Program-made: the position numbers and the translations under genes | In this document: one piece after another, positions 5,924-8,910 of the stretch | Numbering within the stretch: the first letter of the stretch is position 1 | Layout of the letters: each line of letters opens with the position of its first letter | NCBI GenBank assembly: GCA_937910665.1 | Contig: CALEPR010000159.1 | Location: 1-8,910, forward strand | Source of the DNA: an uncultured Selenomonadales bacterium | GTDB taxonomy: Bacteria > Bacillota > Negativicutes > Selenomonadales > Selenomonadaceae | Direction: 5' to 3' | Length of the DNA stretch: 8,910 nt | The notes under the pieces: generated by a model | The model's database searches: none | What the model saw: only the letters and a program-made list of their open reading frames with translations | What the model was told of the DNA's origin: nothing

Positions 5924-7387
5924 ATGTTTGGAATCGGTGCAGGCGAACTTGTAATGATTTTAGTTGCAGGTTTAATAATTTTCGGTCCGAGCGAATTGCC
6001 AAAAGTCGGGCGAGCGATTGGAAAAGGTTTGCGCGAATTTAGAAAGGCACAGGCGGCACTCACTGCGACGCTTGACGAAGTTTCTATCGAGCCGAAAAAA
6101 AAATCTTCGCCGTCCGCTGAAAAAGTTTCTGTCGAAAAAAAATCTGACGTGGACGACAAAAAAATTTCTGCAGAAAAAATTTCCGACTCGGACGACAAAA
6201 AAATTTCTGCAGAAAAAATTTCTGACTCGGACGACAAAAAAATTTCCGCAGATAAAACTAAAGACAAAAATTCTGCCAAGATAATTGCCTCGCTTAATGA
6301 AAAATCTTGGACGGAAAAGTTTTCTGCGCCGCTCGAAACTCTGCAGGATATGTTTGAAGAAATTTCTTGGAAATATATTGCCGCCGTCGCGGGCGGTGTT
6401 TTGTTTTGCATTTTTGTAGTCGGCGCAGTTTTGATTTTTGCCGACGAACCTTCAAATGTTGTTTCGCAAAAAAATTCTGAAGAAATTTCTGCAGAAAAAA
6501 GAGTTCACATAAAAATTCGCGAAGGAATGACCACTGCGGAAATTGCGGACGAACTTGCCGCAAAAAATGTTATCTCCAGCAGTTTGAAGTTCAGAATACT
6601 TTCAAGAGTTCGCGGCTACGATGACAAGATGAAACTTGGAACTTACGTTTTCGCGACCGGCATGGAGGACGACGAAGTTTTTGCAAAAATTTTGAACGGC
6701 GAAAAGCAAGTTATGACTTTCACTGTGCCGGAGGGTTTTGGCGTGAAAGATATTGCGAAAAGACTTTATGGTTTGGACATTGCGGACGAGGAAGATTTTT
6801 TGAAGGCGGCAGAAAATTTTGCTCCCTACGACTACATGAAAAAACATAAAGATGTTTTCTACGCGGCGGAAGGATTTTTATTTCCCGACACCTACACTAT
6901 CGAAAGCGACACTTCGATTGAGGAAATTTTGAAGATGATGGCGGCGAATTTTGACAACAGAATGACACCTGATATTAGAAGTCGCGCGAAAGAAAAAAAT
7001 TTATCGCTATATGACTTGGCAATTTTAGCATCGCTGGTTGAAAAGGAAGTTCGCTATCCTGAAGACAGAGCGATTGTCGCGCAGGTTTTTTTCAAGCGTC
7101 TGCAGTTGAATATGCCACTTCAAACAGATGCGTCGTTGCAATATTTGATGGACGCACCGAAGGAAGATGTTTCGATTGAGGACACAAAAATTGATTCGCC
7201 TTTCAACACTTACCAATATGCAGGACTTCCTCCCGGTCCGATTGCCAACGCAGGAATGGAATCGATAGAGGCTGTTTTAAATCCTGCCGACACAGATTAT
7301 TTATACTTCGTGGCAGACAGGCAAGGACACAATCATTACGCCATGACTTACGACGAACATCTTGAACTTGTAGAACAATACAGATAA
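5924..7387 (+). CDS. TatA-MltG fusion: twin-arginine translocase subunit joined to endolytic murein transglycosylase
   Basis: The protein is 487 aa in one uninterrupted frame. The ATG at 5924 has GGAGG (5913-5917) 6 nt upstream. In-frame ATGs at 5861 and 5909 were rejected because the former overlaps the -10 box and the TatA motif starts at 5924. Residues 1-45 are a full TatA/TatB-type module: MFGIGAGEL with polar E8, a membrane helix, FGPSELPKVGR hinge (20-30) and an amphipathic helix with REF. A linker (about 46-140) carries 13-residue repeats. A second membrane helix lies at about 151-173. MltG follows at about 193-487, with a LysM-like part, EGFLFPDTY (316-324), catalytic-type ASLVEKE (369-375, Glu373), LQTDAS, NTYQYAGLPPGPI and a terminal YFV-x(6)-H region. 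MltG cleaves nascent glycan strands and helps set their length. TatA is N-out/C-in and MltG N-in/C-out, so the combined topology is consistent. The fusion is unusual in my knowledge. Each half is secure; whether both function together is not. Confidence 0.88.
   Translation: MFGIGAGELVMILVAGLIIFGPSELPKVGRAIGKGLREFRKAQAALTATLDEVSIEPKKKSSPSAEKVSVEKKSDVDDKKISAEKISDSDDKKISAEKISDSDDKKISADKTKDKNSAKIIASLNEKSWTEKFSAPLETLQDMFEEISWKYIAAVAGGVLFCIFVVGAVLIFADEPSNVVSQKNSEEISAEKRVHIKIREGMTTAEIADELAAKNVISSSLKFRILSRVRGYDDKMKLGTYVFATGMEDDEVFAKILNGEKQVMTFTVPEGFGVKDIAKRLYGLDIADEEDFLKAAENFAPYDYMKKHKDVFYAAEGFLFPDTYTIESDTSIEEILKMMAANFDNRMTPDIRSRAKEKNLSLYDLAILASLVEKEVRYPEDRAIVAQVFFKRLQLNMPLQTDASLQYLMDAPKEDVSIEDTKIDSPFNTYQYAGLPPGPIANAGMESIEAVLNPADTDYLYFVADRQGHNHYAMTYDEHLELVEQYR
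6152..6252 (+). repeat. 39-bp tandem repeat in the TatA-MltG linker
   Basis: Two nearly identical 39-bp units (6152-6190 and 6191-6229, one difference) and a partial third (6230-6252) encode D-D-K-K-I-S-A-E-K-I-S-D-S. Each full unit contains the PstI-type palindrome CTGCAG flanked by A/T runs. The repeat lengthens the predicted cytoplasmic linker between the two membrane helices and is likely length-variable. Confidence 0.85.
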
Positions 7388-7398
7388 AAAATTTCTGC

Positions 7399-7404
7399 AG
7401 GAGG
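7399..7404 (+). promoter_or_regulatory. Shine-Dalgarno deciding the TTG start of the TPR gene
   Basis: AGGAGG (7399-7404) is 8 nt from TTG at 7413 but only 2 nt from the in-frame TTG at 7407. The normal spacing selects 7413. Both choices keep the signal peptide. Confidence 0.7.
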
Positions 7405-7412
7405 TTTTGAAG

Positions 7413-8759
7413 TTGAATAAAAAACTTTTGCCGAAACTTTTAATTGCATCAGTTCTTGTCGGCGGAGTAAATTTTTTGCCTGTAAATTTTGACGCAGAAA
7501 ATTTGCAAATTGTTTCAGTCGCCTACGCTGAAGTTAAAACTGTCACTGTGAACGGCTCTGCCGGAATGTCTTTCGGCGACAATGACGAAAAAATTTTAAC
7601 TATGGCAAAAAATGCCGCGCGAATGAACGCAATTCAAGCTGCTAAGGAACAAGCTGGCATTTATATTAAAAGCTATGTAAAAACTATCAATGGAGTTTTG
7701 ACTGATGACTATATTCTGGCGTACGCAAGCAATAACATTAAAATTATTTCTGAAAGTTACAAGAAAGATTTTTATAATGAAAGTGACTTGCGCGGAAATT
7801 TGACAGGAAATGTCGGTTTTAAATATGTTGCGACTGTAACTGCAGAAATTGATACAAGCGATTTGCAAAATTATATTCAACGCGATTATAAAGAAAAATC
7901 TACTTTGGCTGAACAAGCTAAATCTTCGCAAAAAAATATTTCTGAAATTAACAAAAATATTGCAGACTTGAATAACACTGCGAAAAATAAAACTTCAGAA
8001 GAAATCCAATCTGAAGTTCAGAAAATTGATTCTAAAATTTTAGCTGAGCAGAAATTTAATGAAGGAAATGAACTTTATTACCAAAAAAATTATCAAGGAG
8101 CAATTTCAAAATACAATGATGCAATAAAATTAAATCCAAATTATGCAGATGCATATAATAATCGTGGAGCTGCTTATGATGAATTAAAAAATTATCAGCA
8201 AGCAATTTCTGATTATAATCAGTCAATAAAATTAAATCCAAATAATGCAACAGCATATTTCAATCGCGGACTTACTTATGCAAATTTACAAAATTATCAA
8301 CAAGCGATTTCGGATTGGACACAATCTATAAAAATAAACAAAAATTATGTAAATGCATATTATAGTCGCGGAATTGCTTATGGTGAATTAAAAAATTATC
8401 AACAAGCTATTGATGATTACACAAAAGTCATTGATTTAAATAAGGATTATGCAAATGCATATTACAGTCGTGGATTGACTTACTATAAGAAAGGCAGTTA
8501 TAGAGTAGCCATTCTTGATTACACACAAGCAATAAAATTAAATCCAAATTATTTTGAGGCATATTTCAATCGCGGTCTTGCTTATGGAATGTTAAAGAAT
8601 TATGAGCAAGCAATTAAAGATTTTACTGAGGTAATAAAATTAAATCCAAATGATGCAAATGCATATGTTAATCGTGGGATAACGTACAAATTTTTAGGTG
8701 ATATGCTTCAGGCAGAAAGAGATTTAGCAAAGGCAAGACAGCTTGGTTACGACGGCTGA
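7413..8759 (+). CDS. exported protein with LPP20/FlgT-like N-terminal domain and seven TPR repeats
   Basis: The predicted protein is 448 aa from TTG. Residues 1-39 form a signal peptide (basic MNKKLLPK, hydrophobic LLIASVLVGG, late AYA before Glu40), so the protein should act outside the membrane. About 40-158 resembles the LPP20/FlgT-N type of domain: a long helix with A-x-x-A-A-R-x-N-A-I-x-A-A, then a segment ending S-N-N-I-K-I and a beta-rich end. Residues 165-208 look like a coiled-coil linker. Residues 211-448 are exactly seven 34-residue tetratricopeptide units with G/A-Y and A-I-x-D/K-Y/F signatures, mostly spaced by LNPN. TPRs usually bind proteins, so this is likely an envelope scaffold; the partner is unknown. 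It follows tatA-mltG by 25 nt and is probably co-transcribed. The TPR part is visibly more AT-rich than the neighbours. Confidence 0.85.
   Translation: MNKKLLPKLLIASVLVGGVNFLPVNFDAENLQIVSVAYAEVKTVTVNGSAGMSFGDNDEKILTMAKNAARMNAIQAAKEQAGIYIKSYVKTINGVLTDDYILAYASNNIKIISESYKKDFYNESDLRGNLTGNVGFKYVATVTAEIDTSDLQNYIQRDYKEKSTLAEQAKSSQKNISEINKNIADLNNTAKNKTSEEIQSEVQKIDSKILAEQKFNEGNELYYQKNYQGAISKYNDAIKLNPNYADAYNNRGAAYDELKNYQQAISDYNQSIKLNPNNATAYFNRGLTYANLQNYQQAISDWTQSIKINKNYVNAYYSRGIAYGELKNYQQAIDDYTKVIDLNKDYANAYYSRGLTYYKKGSYRVAILDYTQAIKLNPNYFEAYFNRGLAYGMLKNYEQAIKDFTEVIKLNPNDANAYVNRGITYKFLGDMLQAERDLAKARQLGYDG
8043..8756 (+). repeat. 102-bp tandem repeats encoding seven TPR units
   Basis: Seven in-frame 102-bp units. 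The 18-mer aataaaattaaatccaaa recurs exactly at 8123, 8225, 8531 and 8633, at multiples of 102. This nucleotide identity points to recent duplication or gene conversion among units 1, 2, 5 and 6. Confidence 0.85.
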
Positions 8760-8783
8760 GAAATTTATAAAAAAATAAAATAA

Positions 8784-8803
8784 CCGAACTCACAGGAGCT
8801 CGG
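8784..8803 (-). terminator. possible minus-strand terminator downstream of the TPR gene
   Basis: Read on the minus strand, CCGAGCTC pairs with GAGTTCGG through 8 bp (one G-U) around a CTGT loop. It is followed by TTATTTTATTTTTTT (8783 down to about 8769). On the plus strand the same hairpin has an A-C mismatch and no T-run, so it would act poorly for the TPR gene. It may shield the TPR gene from antisense transcription coming from the right. Confidence 0.45.
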
Positions 8804-8820
8804 CAGACTGTAGACAAAAA

Positions 8821-8849
8821 TTGAAAAACACCTGCCGATGTGATATAAA
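8821..8849 (+). promoter_or_regulatory. promoter for the gene starting at 8870
   Basis: TTGAAA (8821-8826) and TATAAA (8844-8849) are separated by 17 nt. Transcription would start near 8856, right at the GGGAGG, giving a leader of only about 14 nt. The -10 box lies in the loop of the inverted repeat at 8824-8868. Confidence 0.55.
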
Positions 8850-8868
8850 ATAGTCGGGAGGTGTTTTT
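8824..8868 (+). promoter_or_regulatory. inverted repeat that would bury the Shine-Dalgarno of the next gene
   Basis: AAAAACACCTGCCGA (8824-8838) pairs with TCGGGAGGTGTTTTT (8854-8868) over 14 bp with one G-G mismatch and a 15-nt loop. The right arm contains the Shine-Dalgarno GGGAGGTG (8856-8863). RNA read through from upstream would have the site occluded, and the 3' T-run could also terminate transcription. RNA begun at the local promoter lacks the left arm and would be open. It could alternatively be a DNA operator, since it surrounds the -10 box. Confidence 0.6.
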
Positions 8869-8869
8869 T

Positions 8870-8910
8870 ATGTACCGCAAGAAAGACAGAAAGTTGCAAA
8901 AAGAAAATGT
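8870..8910 (+). CDS. start of an unidentified gene, possibly an IS5-type transposase (cut by window edge)
   Basis: Only 13 codons are visible: MYRKKDRKLQKEN, from ATG 8870 with GGAGG (8857-8861) 8 nt upstream and its own promoter. The basic MYRK-x-D-R/x-L opening resembles, from memory, the N-terminus of some IS5-group DDE transposases. The read-through-proof leader is also typical of transposases. Thirteen residues cannot prove this. It could be another small basic protein. Confidence 0.4.
   Translation, partial: MYRKKDRKLQKEN

Overview
The window reads as ordinary chromosome of an AT-rich Firmicute. The low-complexity K/E/S protein tails, strong AGGAGG-type ribosome binding sites and overall gene style suggest a Negativicutes-like (Selenomonadales-like) lineage, but that placement is an inference from protein style, not from a marker search. 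The core is the conserved translation/transcription operon rimP-nusA-ylxR-ylxQ(L7Ae-like)-infB on the + strand.

Layout. Positions 1-142 (minus strand) hold the first 47 codons of a MetQ-type methionine-binding lipoprotein. A divergent intergenic region (143-403) carries a good candidate promoter on each strand and a strong hairpin in the rimP leader. rimP (404-850), nusA (TTG start at 936, to 2321), ylxR (2322-2600), ylxQ (2593-2895) and infB (2969-5698) follow in one direction. nusA-ylxR and ylxR-ylxQ abut or overlap. The rimP-nusA and ylxQ-infB gaps each contain a degenerate 7-nt-period repeat with hairpin potential. A related sequence after infB forms a Rho-independent-type terminator, and rbfA does not follow.

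A new promoter (TATAAT at 5864-5869) leads into an unusual single ORF (5924-7387). It joins a complete TatA/TatB-like N-terminus to a complete MltG endolytic murein transglycosylase through a repetitive cytoplasmic linker. Downstream by 25 nt, and probably co-transcribed, is an exported seven-TPR protein (7413-8759) with an LPP20/FlgT-like N-terminal domain.

The last 150 bases contain alternating complementary CCGA/TCGG arms. One hairpin buries the Shine-Dalgarno of a new gene whose first 13 codons lie at 8870-8910. A promoter sits across that hairpin, an arrangement expected of a transposase protected from read-through. The short N-terminus recalls IS5-type transposases, so an insertion sequence may begin here.

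How the genes work together: RimP (30S maturation), NusA (pausing, termination and antitermination), YlxR and YlxQ (small RNA-binding proteins) and IF2 (initiator tRNA delivery) form the usual RNA and translation module. TatA-MltG and the TPR protein form a separate cell-envelope unit. No tRNA, rRNA or CRISPR array was seen.
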